Translations under genes and position numbers: made by a program
Notes under the pieces: model-generated
Told to the model about the DNA's origin: nothing
The model's input: only the letters and a program-made list of their open reading frames with translations
The model's database searches: none
From: Nannocystis exedens
GTDB lineage: Bacteria; Myxococcota_A; Polyangia; Polyangiales; Polyangiaceae
Reading direction: 5' to 3'
Length of the DNA stretch: 41,876 nucleotides
Assembly: GCA_945861885.1 (NCBI GenBank)
Contig: CAMAVR010000029.1
Location: 1-41,876, forward strand
Shown here: one piece after another, positions 32,504 to 41,120 of the stretch
Layout of the letters: each line of letters opens with the position of its first letter
How positions within the stretch are numbered: position 1 is the first letter of the stretch

Positions 32504-33745
32504 TCAAGAGGCGTCTGCGTTTATTTGCGTCGGAGCCTTGGGGAGCGGTCGTATAGGGAGGCGCTTGAGACAATTAATCGGGCGCTCCGCTCGTAGAACG
32601 TAGTCGATCGCGTGTCTCACCAACGTGCCGTTCGGCACCCCATCTTTTGGGTATGTCATGAAGTACGCCATATCGGGCGCATACGTCTGTTCGTAACTGG
32701 CCTGATCGGCGTTTAGCAGCTCAATAAGAGCGTTTTTGAACGTCTCATAGTCGCAATTGCCAAGACGCCATGGGCCGGGGCGATGGGGGAAATCATAAAG
32801 GGGGTCGCCCGTTAGATTGACGTGAAGCACTTTCTTCCCCCATCCAAACGCTTCGACCCCGAGCGAGCTGCAAAACGTTAGCGCTACGCGGCTTCGCCAA
32901 AGGGCGGTATACGACGACAATTCGCTAATTCGTCTGCATAGCGTGACTCGCCCTTGATGAGACTTCTCGTAGTGCGCCAACTCGCCTTCCTGGTTAGGGC
33001 GCGAGTCATCCCCCTCTTGGCAAAGTGCAATGCACGCTTTTATTCCGGTTTCCGCAACAAACCGCGCAAAGTACTCGTTGATTCGCAAAATGCCTGCTCG
33101 AGCTGACGGCTCTAAATCACCGATCATAAACGAATCAGTCCATTGCGACACAAGGCAAACGTCAAATTCAAGCTCAGGGTTAGTACGTCTTAAAGCTCGC
33201 CGAGCTTGGTCACCTCGCAGTGAGCCGATTCGATAGTAGTTTTGAACCGGCTGAGCGTGCGATTCGTAAAAATCTTTATCGCCTTGTCCCCAGCAAAAAA
33301 AGTGCTGTAGGTAACGAGGCCGGATCAAGCCCATCTCGTTCGACCCCCTCGCGCCATTTTGGACAGCCATAAATACCGCGCGCTTGTAGATTCTTGACAT
33401 CAGACAAAACGTCGGTTCGTTATCGGTGAACGTTATAACGACTTTCGCCTTCGACGCTATAACGCGCGCCAGCGCGTAGTGCAGATAGCGCGCCTGCTTT
33501 ACCCCAAGAAACGTCGTTAGCTTCGTAAGCTTGAGGTAACGAAGACTGAGAATGAACGCCCAAATAATCTTATAGTGCGCGCATACGCGCTCCAAACGCG
33601 CGTAAAATACATCGTATTTTAGCCCGTCAAGGATGAGGTTCTCTAGTATTGACGCCCCCGCTACATCAAAGATCAATACGTCGCACTGCTTCGGGGCCGT
33701 GAACTCTAACCCTGCAAAAATCTGCGAAATGCGTACCAACGCCAA
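32504..33745 (-). CDS. Putative surface carbohydrate biosynthesis protein (glycosyltransferase-like)
   Basis: A 413-residue protein whose N-terminal half resembles the surface carbohydrate biosynthesis family (TIGR04396-like): QCDVLIFDVAGASILENLI, KAKVVITFTDNEPTFCLMS and VFMAVQNGARG. The C-terminal half contains RRISELSSYTALWRS and FCSSLGVEAFGWGKKV, like the donor-binding part of GT-B glycosyltransferases. It probably acts in the cytoplasm on a surface glycan. No signal peptide or membrane span. It converges on the epimerase gene (stops 39 bases apart), and its DNA is less GC-rich than that of the neighbours. The family call is by motif recall and moderate. Confidence 0.62.
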   Translation of the reverse strand: MALVRISQIFAGLEFTAPKQCDVLIFDVAGASILENLILDGLKYDVFYARLERVCAHYKIIWAFILSLRYLKLTKLTTFLGVKQARYLHYALARVIASKAKVVITFTDNEPTFCLMSRIYKRAVFMAVQNGARGSNEMGLIRPRYLQHFFCWGQGDKDFYESHAQPVQNYYRIGSLRGDQARRALRRTNPELEFDVCLVSQWTDSFMIGDLEPSARAGILRINEYFARFVAETGIKACIALCQEGDDSRPNQEGELAHYEKSHQGRVTLCRRISELSSYTALWRSRVALTFCSSLGVEAFGWGKKVLHVNLTGDPLYDFPHRPGPWRLGNCDYETFKNALIELLNADQASYEQTYAPDMAYFMTYPKDGVPNGTLVRHAIDYVLRAERPINCLKRLPIRPLPKAPTQINADAS

Positions 33746-33837
33746 TCCCCCTCACCCATAGCCGGCGCGAGGCAACGTCCCACCTGCTTCGCCGCGTTGC
33801 GCCTTTGTCATCTTTCGAAAGGCCAAGACTTAACAGG

Positions 33838-33900
33838 GAGGGCGGGAGATCGGGAGTAGTTTTTAGTTTGGGGTTTTTTGACCAAAAACCTCCCGCCCTC
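33838..33900. terminator. Inverted repeat after the FmdB gene
   Basis: GAGGGCGGGAG (33838-33848) and CTCCCGCCCTC (33890-33900) are perfect complements around a 41-base loop that itself contains GGTTTTT/AAAAACC. It overlaps the FmdB stop codon and stands before the start of the surface-carbohydrate gene. It may act as a terminator on the minus strand, though no long T tract follows. Confidence 0.5.
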
Positions 33901-34246
33901 ACTCTTTGGACGAGCTGCTTCCGCCGCCTGTGGGCGTGGTGGACGTTGCGGCTGGTTTTGCCGCTTCTCCCCCTCCCGCTGGCGATTCCGCTTTGGCTCC
34001 GCCTTCGCTCGAGCCGCCCTCTTTTGTGGCCGACGTGCCTGACCCTTTAGGTTCGCTTGGCTTGGATGACGAGTAGAGATCGGCGTACCAGCCTCCCCCT
34101 TTGAGAATGAATGTCCCCCCGGTGATCAGACGCTTTGCCGTCTTTTTGCCGCATTTCGGGCAATCTTCGAGCGCCGGCTCGACGATTTTTTGGATTTCTT
34201 CCCACTCATTCCCGCAATCGGTGCAGGCATACTCATACGTCGGCAT
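33899..34246 (-). CDS. FmdB-family zinc-ribbon protein
   Basis: A 115-residue protein with MPTYEYACTDCGNEW and DCPKCGKK, the paired CxxC knuckles of the FmdB zinc ribbon, followed by FILKGGGWYADLY. The remainder, from about residue 60, is a low-complexity Ser/Gly/Pro/Ala tail. The family is small and of uncertain function; some members are called regulators. It is divergent from the DNA methyltransferase gene, with no more than about 125 bases between starts. Confidence 0.88.
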   Translation of the reverse strand: MPTYEYACTDCGNEWEEIQKIVEPALEDCPKCGKKTAKRLITGGTFILKGGGWYADLYSSSKPSEPKGSGTSATKEGGSSEGGAKAESPAGGGEAAKPAATSTTPTGGGSSSSKE

Positions 34247-34370
34247 TACTTTCCTATTCCTGTGCTGCCCCTGCGATAAGCATGGCGCTGGGTCGTGTCA
34301 AGATGGTCGGCGACGCGGTTCACGAAAACAAGCGGCGAAATCGTCGCGTTCGGCTACGATGCCGTCGTCT

Positions 34371-35765
34371 ATGACCCGCCCTCCGCCGCGCCGCTCTGCC
34401 GCGCCAGCTACGTCACCGCGCCATTCGTCGGCTCGCACCAGTTCGCCGCGACGTCCGCACGCTTCGCAAGGGCGCCCCGCTGGGCATGCGCCGTCAACCG
34501 CAGATGGGCCGCCGCGGCTTCGCCGCTCGCTATCGCACCTGGGAGGTTCCGTCGATACGGCGGGCGATGCTTCAGCGGCTAAGAGCCTTGCGCATGCGAT
34601 CGATGTGCGATCGGCCGATGCCCCTTTGCCGGTGCGCGGCGTCGATCACGCGGATGATACCGATCGCCAGCATGTTCACGGATTTCACACTTACCCGGCA
34701 CGCATGCACCCGGAAACGGCGTCGCGACTCGTCGAAACGTTTTCAGCACCAGGAAGCCTTATTTTAGACCCGTTTTGCGGCTCGGGGACGGTGCTGGTCG
34801 AAGCGATGCTGCTCGGTCGTAACGGATTCGGCACCGATATCAATCCTCTCGCGGTCGACCTCGCGCGACTAAAAACACGCCCACTGGGCGGCGCACTTCG
34901 CGAGTCGTTTCTCGAAGAAGCGGCCGGCATTGCCGAAACAGCGACCGACCGACGTACCAAGCGCGCCGGCGCAACAAAGCGCTATTTGCCGGCCGACACG
35001 GAGCTATTCGATCCACACGTTCTTCTCGAACTCGATAGTCTTCAGATGGGCATTTCGGTCGTCAAAAATAGGGCAATCGAACGAGCTCTCGCATTTTGCT
35101 TGAGCGCCATTTTGGTCAAAGTTAGCCGTAAGCAGGGCGACACGTCCGAGCACATGGTTCCGCGACGCATCGCCGCGGGGTACACGACGCGCCTTTTTTC
35201 GAAAAAGTGTGTCGAACTTGCGGGGCGAATGGACGCGTTTGCGCATAAGCTCCCCGAGCCGCCCCCCAAGTCGCGCGTTGAAGTCGACGATGCCTCGATA
35301 CTCAATAAAATCGGCGACGAGAGCGTCGACGCAGTAATCACCTCGCCGCCATATGTCGGCACGTACGACTACATCGCGCACCACGCGATGCGCTTGCGAT
35401 GGCTAGGCTATTCGTCGACAGGCTTTTTAAAAGCCGAAATCGGCGCACGGCGTCGCTACTCAGAACTGAGCTACGAAGCGGCAATCGACTTGTGGAGCGA
35501 AGAGCTTGAGCGGTTCTTGTGGGCAGCCGCGCGGGCCATGCGGCCAAGAGCGCCGATGGTGCTTCTGATTGGCGATTCCGCACATGGGAGGCACGCGCTT
35601 CGAGCCGACGAAATTATTTTGGACCTGACAAAGCGCGTTCCGTTTTTGCCGATTGCGCGAGCTTCGCAAGATCGGCCGCACTTTCATCGACCGACCGCGT
35701 CGGCGTTTGAACGGCAGCCGCGACGCGAACACGCGCTCCTTCTCGAGCGCCGCGCGAAACTTTAG
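34371..35765 (+). CDS. Orphan DNA (or RNA) methyltransferase with DPFCGSGT and SPPY motifs
   Basis: The methyltransferase core begins with HGFHTYPARMHPE, then ILDPFCGSGTVLVEAMLLG (SAM-binding motif I, DNA about 34762-34818) and, later, AVITSPPYVGTYDY (catalytic motif IV, near 35340). The order motif I then IV is unlike beta-class enzymes and fits a permuted arrangement as in gamma-like or Trm11-like enzymes. SPPY suggests N4-cytosine or N6-adenine chemistry. The first 110 residues are Pro/Ser/Arg-rich and low complexity, so the start is uncertain: ATGs at 34359 and 34371 are possible. No restriction gene is adjacent. Target and biological role are unknown. Confidence 0.75.
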   Translation: MTRPPPRRSAAPATSPRHSSARTSSPRRPHASQGRPAGHAPSTADGPPRLRRSLSHLGGSVDTAGDASAAKSLAHAIDVRSADAPLPVRGVDHADDTDRQHVHGFHTYPARMHPETASRLVETFSAPGSLILDPFCGSGTVLVEAMLLGRNGFGTDINPLAVDLARLKTRPLGGALRESFLEEAAGIAETATDRRTKRAGATKRYLPADTELFDPHVLLELDSLQMGISVVKNRAIERALAFCLSAILVKVSRKQGDTSEHMVPRRIAAGYTTRLFSKKCVELAGRMDAFAHKLPEPPPKSRVEVDDASILNKIGDESVDAVITSPPYVGTYDYIAHHAMRLRWLGYSSTGFLKAEIGARRRYSELSYEAAIDLWSEELERFLWAAARAMRPRAPMVLLIGDSAHGRHALRADEIILDLTKRVPFLPIARASQDRPHFHRPTASAFERQPRREHALLLERRAKL

Positions 35766-35786
35766 CTCGGCAAAACGCAGGGTAAA

Positions 35787-36095
35787 ATGCCGACCGTTCA
35801 ATTCGAATCCGACTTTGTAGAAACCGTCACCGTCGATGCCCCTGACGGGGGCGATCTTGGCGCGATCTGCGACGACGTAATGGCGCCCATTCCGTTTGGG
35901 TGCCGCAGCGCTAATTGTGGGACATGCCGCGTCGTCGTGCTCGAAGGCGCGTCTCATCTTGCGCCCGCAAAAGACGAAGAGATTGATCTTCTTGAGATTT
36001 TCGCGGCCCCGCCAACGCACCGCCTTGCCTGCTGCGCCGTTATTCTAAAAGGCGAGGGGCGAATTAAATTACGCGCCGTGCGTGACGACGAATAG
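35787..36095 (+). CDS. [2Fe-2S] ferredoxin
   Basis: A 102-residue plant-type ferredoxin. The cluster ligands are Cys39, Cys44 and Cys47 in FGCRSANCGTC and a fourth Cys at 82 (RLACC). The acidic patch DDVMAPIP and EIDLLEIF fits an electron-transfer protein. It lies 21 bases after the methyltransferase gene, perhaps cotranscribed. Its partner enzyme is not evident in the window. Confidence 0.9.
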   Translation: MPTVQFESDFVETVTVDAPDGGDLGAICDDVMAPIPFGCRSANCGTCRVVVLEGASHLAPAKDEEIDLLEIFAAPPTHRLACCAVILKGEGRIKLRAVRDDE

Positions 36096-36196
36096 CGCGG
36101 CTGCCACTCTCGCGATTTGCCAGCGGTCGGTATTAATCGTGAGCTGTTCCGACGCTTTTCCGCCATACTGCCGAAACACATCTGTCATCCAATCCG

Positions 36197-37219
36197 ATGA
36201 ATCCGAAGCCTTCACTAAATATCGGTTCCCTCGCCGACGCCCGCGTTTTAATCGCGCGCGCGAATGAATTTGCCACGTGGGTAGTTCGGATGGCGCGCAA
36301 CTTTGCCGCGCAAGATTGGCTGTTGTGTTTCTATTTTACGACGCTTGCATTCGCGCTTCTGTTCGGCACCGGCCCAAACCGTGACGCAGGCCTTCTTCGC
36401 GTTGAAACCGACATCGCCGTTCTTCTCACCGGCCTTATTCTTGTTCGCGGCGAGCTTCTCGCACCAAACAGCTTTGCATCGGCGCTGATTTACCGGGGGA
36501 CAATTTTTGGCGCCACGGTCTGCTCGTATTTTCAGCTTCGCGAAATTCTCCCCGCGGTGAGCTCGCGCGCCATTGATGCAAGCCTTCTCGCGTTTGACAT
36601 GCGCGTGTTTCACTACGAGCCGGCCATTGCTTGGGATGCATTTGTGACGCCCGGGACGACCGAATGGTTTGCGTTCTTTTACTTCGGCCATTTTTTGCTG
36701 CTTGCCGCTCACGTCCTCCCATTTATGTTTTTTGGCAGCGACCGCAATTTGATGCCGCGATTTGCGCTCGGCGTGTTTGTCGTTTTTTGCGTGGGCCATC
36801 TGCTCTATTTGGTCGTCCCGGGCTACGGCCCTTTCCAATTTCTCGAAGGGCAATTTGAGCATCCGCTGACTGGCGGCGTTTTTTGGAAGTGGGTGCTCCA
36901 CGCGGTCGAAGTGGGCGGCGCGCGAAAAGATATTTTCCCGAGCCTTCACACCGCAGTGCCGGTGTTCTTCGCTCTCTTTTCGTTTATGCATCGCCGCTAC
37001 AAGCCGTTCAATTTCACCTGGCCAATTACGGCGTTTTTTGCGTCGCAAATGGTCATCGCGACGATGTTTTTGAGGTGGCACTATCTCATCGACATCGTCG
37101 CCGGCCTTGCTCTCGCGAGCGTCGCGGTATGGGCGTCCTGCAAGCTTGAACCGATGGAGCAAGAGCGACGTACGCGCCTCGGGTTGCCGCCGATTTTCGC
37201 GTCGCTGCGATCGCAATAA
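36197..37219 (+). CDS. PAP2 superfamily membrane phosphatase/phosphotransferase (Aur1-like)
   Basis: A 340-residue integral membrane protein with about six spans. The PAP2 active-site motifs are FPSLHTAVP (SxHxxxP; the His takes the phosphate) and RWHYLIDIVAG (the second His, with its Asp). The preceding EHPLTGGVFW loop and overall layout resemble inositol-phosphorylceramide-synthase-like bacterial PAP2 proteins, which move phosphate headgroups on lipids. The substrate is unknown: candidates are a lipid phosphate, a sphingolipid headgroup or undecaprenyl diphosphate. A long frame on the opposite strand is a shadow. Confidence 0.82.
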   Translation: MNPKPSLNIGSLADARVLIARANEFATWVVRMARNFAAQDWLLCFYFTTLAFALLFGTGPNRDAGLLRVETDIAVLLTGLILVRGELLAPNSFASALIYRGTIFGATVCSYFQLREILPAVSSRAIDASLLAFDMRVFHYEPAIAWDAFVTPGTTEWFAFFYFGHFLLLAAHVLPFMFFGSDRNLMPRFALGVFVVFCVGHLLYLVVPGYGPFQFLEGQFEHPLTGGVFWKWVLHAVEVGGARKDIFPSLHTAVPVFFALFSFMHRRYKPFNFTWPITAFFASQMVIATMFLRWHYLIDIVAGLALASVAVWASCKLEPMEQERRTRLGLPPIFASLRSQ

Positions 37220-37226
37220 CCTGGCC

Positions 37227-38336
37227 TTACGGCACCGTCACATGCGGGAACCTGTTGGGGCGATCTTGGTCGCTATCGCCTTTCACGAGACGATAGCGTT
37301 TCCCGGCTGGCAATTGGATCGCGTACGGTATTTCGACATTTCGTTTCGAAAACGGCTCGAAATAGCCTGGAATGATTGTGCCCGTCTCCGGCGCGCGGCG
37401 TTGAAACCCTGACTTTTTTAGATCGCTTTCAGCGATTCCGGCGTTGTAAAAATCGATAAACTCGATATCGCCCTCAATCAGAATTCGTAACCACTCGTTT
37501 TCTAATCCGTGAAGAGCCTCGCTCGGCCCGATGAAGTCGACGATTCGTAAGGCTCGAGCGCTTTCGTGCGTGCACATGCGAGTCACTACAAAAGCGATCG
37601 GGCGCGACTTCTGAACTACGGCCCAAACTTGATATTGATACATCGGGTGACGCAAATATCGATTCTCAAGATACGTCGGCGTCTTTTTTGGGAGCTCTTC
37701 TTGCGCTGAAAATATCGCGCTCAACTTTTGAATCGTCGCAAAATCGATCCGCTCGAGCGTCCTCGACGCCATCGGCTGATAACATGAGCGATACCGCGGA
37801 TTAACATCACCTAAAGAGATAAGTTGATACGCGCGCTTTTCAGGATTAACGATAAAGTGGTGCGCCATAAGCCCAATTTGAAAACCGTGCGCTTCGTAGA
37901 TTGGAAGCGTCATCGGCGTCGCGCCAATGGTGAAGAGCAACTCGGGCTTCACCATATCGTTCAAGTAGAGCATCATTCGGCGGCCGAGTTTCGAGCCCCG
38001 CGCGCTTTCTGCAACTCTCCAGAGAACCATCGATATCGCGTGAGAACAGTCAATCTCTTTGTCAAACTGATTGATCGGAATAAAGCCTAATAGCCCTCGA
38101 ATTGCCCCCGTCGCACGCTCGACGCCGACGAGGAAATTATACGTATTGGCGTCGCGATTGAAGTGCTGCCAATCGAGAAGAGTTTTGCTAACTAGGAAAA
38201 TGTGATCTTTGCGCCAATTCTCGTCGATAAACTCGGCTAGCGCCGCAAGCTCATCGTTGCGCATCGGCCGAATTTCATAGCGTTCCGCAAGTTCAGAGCT
38301 TGTTGGCAACGTCTCGGTGGGCACTGTAGCGGCCAT
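37227..38336 (-). CDS. GNAT-like acyltransferase
   Basis: A protein of about 369 residues whose first half reads as a GNAT-type fold: RYEIRPMRNDELAALAEFI (first strand and helix), FLVGVERATGAIRGLLGFI, then ARGSKLGRRMMLYL in the place of the acetyl-CoA pyrophosphate loop, and IYEAHGFQIG at the end of the domain. The C-terminal half looks like a second, related domain. Such proteins often modify sugars in polysaccharide clusters; the substrate is unknown. I use the ATG at 38336 (MAATVPTETLP); the frame opens with a GTG at 38402. It converges on the PAP2 gene. Confidence 0.6.
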   Translation of the reverse strand: MAATVPTETLPTSSELAERYEIRPMRNDELAALAEFIDENWRKDHIFLVSKTLLDWQHFNRDANTYNFLVGVERATGAIRGLLGFIPINQFDKEIDCSHAISMVLWRVAESARGSKLGRRMMLYLNDMVKPELLFTIGATPMTLPIYEAHGFQIGLMAHHFIVNPEKRAYQLISLGDVNPRYRSCYQPMASRTLERIDFATIQKLSAIFSAQEELPKKTPTYLENRYLRHPMYQYQVWAVVQKSRPIAFVVTRMCTHESARALRIVDFIGPSEALHGLENEWLRILIEGDIEFIDFYNAGIAESDLKKSGFQRRAPETGTIIPGYFEPFSKRNVEIPYAIQLPAGKRYRLVKGDSDQDRPNRFPHVTVP

Positions 38337-38482
38337 AACGTCGTTCACGATCAGGTGTGTATCATCATCTTCACGCGCTATGCGCCAGCAAATCACGCTC
38401 ACGCGGCGCGCGGGCGTATCCTGGGTCGTCTGACCGTGGCACGTGACACAACCGTCTCAAACGCCGTTCGGAAGCGTGTTAA

Positions 38483-38553
38483 AGGTGTCACCAAATATCG
38501 ACTGAATTTTACCGTAATAGTCGGCGTTCAAACCGGCGGTAAAAGTGACACCT
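38483..38553. repeat. Bipartite intergenic palindrome
   Basis: Outer arms AGGTGTCAC (38483-38491) and GTGACACCT (38545-38553) flank inner arms TTTTACCG (38507-38514) and CGGTAAAA (38537-38544). The right arms are contiguous, the left ones separated by 15 bases. It resembles REP-like elements that carry a GGTGTCAC core. It lies upstream of the large lipoprotein gene. Confidence 0.65.
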
Positions 38554-38633
38554 ATTTTATTTAATTTTTGAATTCACTCTGTGGCAACCGACGCAAATCA
38601 GATACTTGTGCGAGGAGTTTCGCAGGAGGTTTT

Positions 38634-41120
38634 ATGGGCGTTGGGTCTTTCGTGTGGAGTAAGCGAGCCGCAGTTCCTCTAGCGTGTATTTTTCTTTACG
38701 CGTGCGCCGGGCCACCATCGGAAGAGAGCGCGGTTCGAGCTGTCTCATCCGCGGTGGCGACTCAGACTGTTGTTCAGGCTGCTTCGCAGCCCGGAACGGC
38801 ACAGATCGGAACCGGATGGTCGAGCTCAGCGCAGTCGCTTATGGCTGATTGCATTGCTAGCGACCCTCCAATTGTCGCTACGCCGGCATCGAGTGTCGGT
38901 CACATTTTTCTCGATACAACGTGGAGCAAATCGGATCTCGAAAAAACATTCGGCTTTGAGACGGGGGCAAAAGGGCGATACATGATCGCTTCGGCAAGTC
39001 TCGCGGCAAAAGCGGTGCAAGCAACGCAGCAAGACGCGCTCTCGATCTCATTTACTTACGGGGGCGAATTTATAACAAAATATGAGCGCATTCAGAGCTC
39101 AAACGCGAAGATGACCGTGTCGGGGCAGCAGGCGCTCGAGCATCGCGCCTGGCAAGAAGTCTGCGGCGACAACTATGTTATTGAACGACAATTTGGTGGG
39201 CGATTTTTATTGACGGCTAAGTTCATCTTCGAATCGGCAGAAGCCAAGTCACACTTTGAAACGAACGCGTCAGGCGGATTTGACGCGATGGTTGGCGCCG
39301 TCTCGTTTTCAACGAAAATAAGTAGCGACAACAACGCGCTCCAGTCGGTGGCACGCCTTCACGTCGAAGCGTTTCAGTTTGGTGGGCGGACCCAAAATCT
39401 TACGTCGATTGCCGCGGCGTGGGGTGGGAAAAGCGAATCAGAAACGGGGGCCGTACGCGTTTTTGATACCTGCGGTCTTGATAATATCCAAGCGTGTGGA
39501 GCGCTCATTCGACGCGCGAGCGCTTACTTCGGCGAAACGATAAGTTCGAATGGATTTGCCGCTCAGCTTCAAAATGACCCGGCACCCATAAGTTACATTG
39601 TTCAGCCGTGGCGAGATTATCCCGCATTTTCCCGCGTCGATTTTGGCCCGGCAGAGACGACCAAGCAGATTGAACAGGCGCGAACCGACCTATCGACAAA
39701 GTTCGATCGCATTTTCGAAAATTTTAATCGCATCAACAAGCTGCTCGATGGCGGCTCGGCGATGCTCGAATCAAAACGCGATGAGCTCCGAAAATGGCGC
39801 GCCGTTTTGAATTTCTCGCTCAAGATCGTGAACGATGCCGTCGATTCTTGTTACAACAATCTCGTCTTTGAAAAAGGGATTCTAAAGCCCGAGTCAGTCA
39901 CTTCATGCACCGCATCGGTCACGGCCATTGAAGTACCAATCATTCCAGACAATGTGATCGCGAGCGTTGGCCAATACGCGATTGAAGCTTATGCGCGTCA
40001 CAACAGGTCGCTCGGAACGCCCGTGGGTGACACCTTTTTCCCGGTTGGCGCCGGCTCTAGTTACCACGGCATCGACATTCCCCCTCCAGTTGTGATTATC
40101 CGTGGCGGTATACAGCCGACTGAAGACGACGTCGGCTGGTTTCAAAACTTTGTGCAGCCTGGTGGGGCACCCGCGGCCGTTTATTGGTCAGCCGATACCG
40201 GACCGCATGAGATTCATGGCGACATTTTGGCCAAATGGCTTTCGCTTGGTACTGCCCCTCGAAGGAATCGCCTTGGCTATCCGACGAGCGATCAAGAAAA
40301 CGGCGAATTTGATGCCGAATGTTCGCATTTTCAGCGCGGCGATATCGTTTGGAGCCCCGCAACCGGCGCGCACGTGATCGACGGCGAGATTCTTAAAAGG
40401 TGGAATTCGCTCGGTCGCCATTTCAACGTCGATAGGTTTACCCTCGGCCTTCCGACTAGCGATGTACTTACCCTTGCCAACGGTGGCGCCTACGCGCGAT
40501 TCCAAAATGGAGCGATTTATTTTAAAAAGGGAGGTGTCGCCCACCCGGTCGTCGGAAAGATTTACGATGCTTGGCGTGCAGCCTCACTCCACCAGGGCCC
40601 CCTCGGCTACCCCATCGACGACCCGAAACAGCCCGATCGCAGCTGGGTCGAACAGGCGTTTGAACACGGAATGGTGCTGGGAGCGGCAGAAAGCGACTAT
40701 GGGTACCACTATCTCTATGGCAAGATTGCGACTCGTTATCGCGAATTGATGGTTGATAAAATCGGCTACCCGCTCACTGATCAGTCTCCTCGCGCGGGTG
40801 GTTATATTGTTGAGTTTATCGGCGGTGCAAACGGAAACGCGATCTTGATTCAAGCGCGCAACAATAAGGTCTATCTTGTCGAAGGCGCCATCAAGGAGTT
40901 TTACATGAACACCGGTGGTCCAGAAAAGCACGGCTTTCCAACGATGGATCATGCCTATGTCGACGCGATGGGTACGCGGGTGATCGTGCAAAAATTCGAA
41001 CGCACGGCAATCGTGGCAGCACCGATTGGAACGAAAGAAATCGATTTTGATTTTGCGAACGATTTGCTCAAACATCGTGAGGAGACGAACGACTTGCTTA
41101 AACATCGTGAGGCGAGATGA
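38634..41120 (+). CDS. LGFP-repeat lipoprotein with a MACPF-like region
   Basis: The ATG at 38634 has AGGAGG at 38624-38629 and opens a lipoprotein signal with LYAC (Cys24). Residues about 80-330 contain CGDNYVIERQFGG (177-189), matching the MACPF signature (GTHY-x6-GG) in spacing, then FLLTAKFIFESAEAKSHFE; a coiled helix region follows (DLSTKFDRIFENFNRINKLL). The C-terminal third (DNA about 40125-40980) has about five LGFP-type repeats: NRLGYPTSDQENG, FTLGLPTSDVL, GPLGYPIDD, KIGYPLTDQ and KHGFPTMDH. LGFP repeats bind cell wall or glycans. The result would be a surface protein with a possible pore-forming domain. The C-terminus ends with a duplicated NDLLKHRE. The MACPF call is tentative; the LGFP call is firm. 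Confidence 0.75.
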   Translation: MGVGSFVWSKRAAVPLACIFLYACAGPPSEESAVRAVSSAVATQTVVQAASQPGTAQIGTGWSSSAQSLMADCIASDPPIVATPASSVGHIFLDTTWSKSDLEKTFGFETGAKGRYMIASASLAAKAVQATQQDALSISFTYGGEFITKYERIQSSNAKMTVSGQQALEHRAWQEVCGDNYVIERQFGGRFLLTAKFIFESAEAKSHFETNASGGFDAMVGAVSFSTKISSDNNALQSVARLHVEAFQFGGRTQNLTSIAAAWGGKSESETGAVRVFDTCGLDNIQACGALIRRASAYFGETISSNGFAAQLQNDPAPISYIVQPWRDYPAFSRVDFGPAETTKQIEQARTDLSTKFDRIFENFNRINKLLDGGSAMLESKRDELRKWRAVLNFSLKIVNDAVDSCYNNLVFEKGILKPESVTSCTASVTAIEVPIIPDNVIASVGQYAIEAYARHNRSLGTPVGDTFFPVGAGSSYHGIDIPPPVVIIRGGIQPTEDDVGWFQNFVQPGGAPAAVYWSADTGPHEIHGDILAKWLSLGTAPRRNRLGYPTSDQENGEFDAECSHFQRGDIVWSPATGAHVIDGEILKRWNSLGRHFNVDRFTLGLPTSDVLTLANGGAYARFQNGAIYFKKGGVAHPVVGKIYDAWRAASLHQGPLGYPIDDPKQPDRSWVEQAFEHGMVLGAAESDYGYHYLYGKIATRYRELMVDKIGYPLTDQSPRAGGYIVEFIGGANGNAILIQARNNKVYLVEGAIKEFYMNTGGPEKHGFPTMDHAYVDAMGTRVIVQKFERTAIVAAPIGTKEIDFDFANDLLKHREETNDLLKHREAR

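Noticed and set aside
36248..37216. A 322-residue open frame on the minus strand
   Set aside because: It lies wholly opposite the PAP2 gene, is extremely Lys/Arg-rich and shows no family motif; it is a shadow of the membrane protein's codons.
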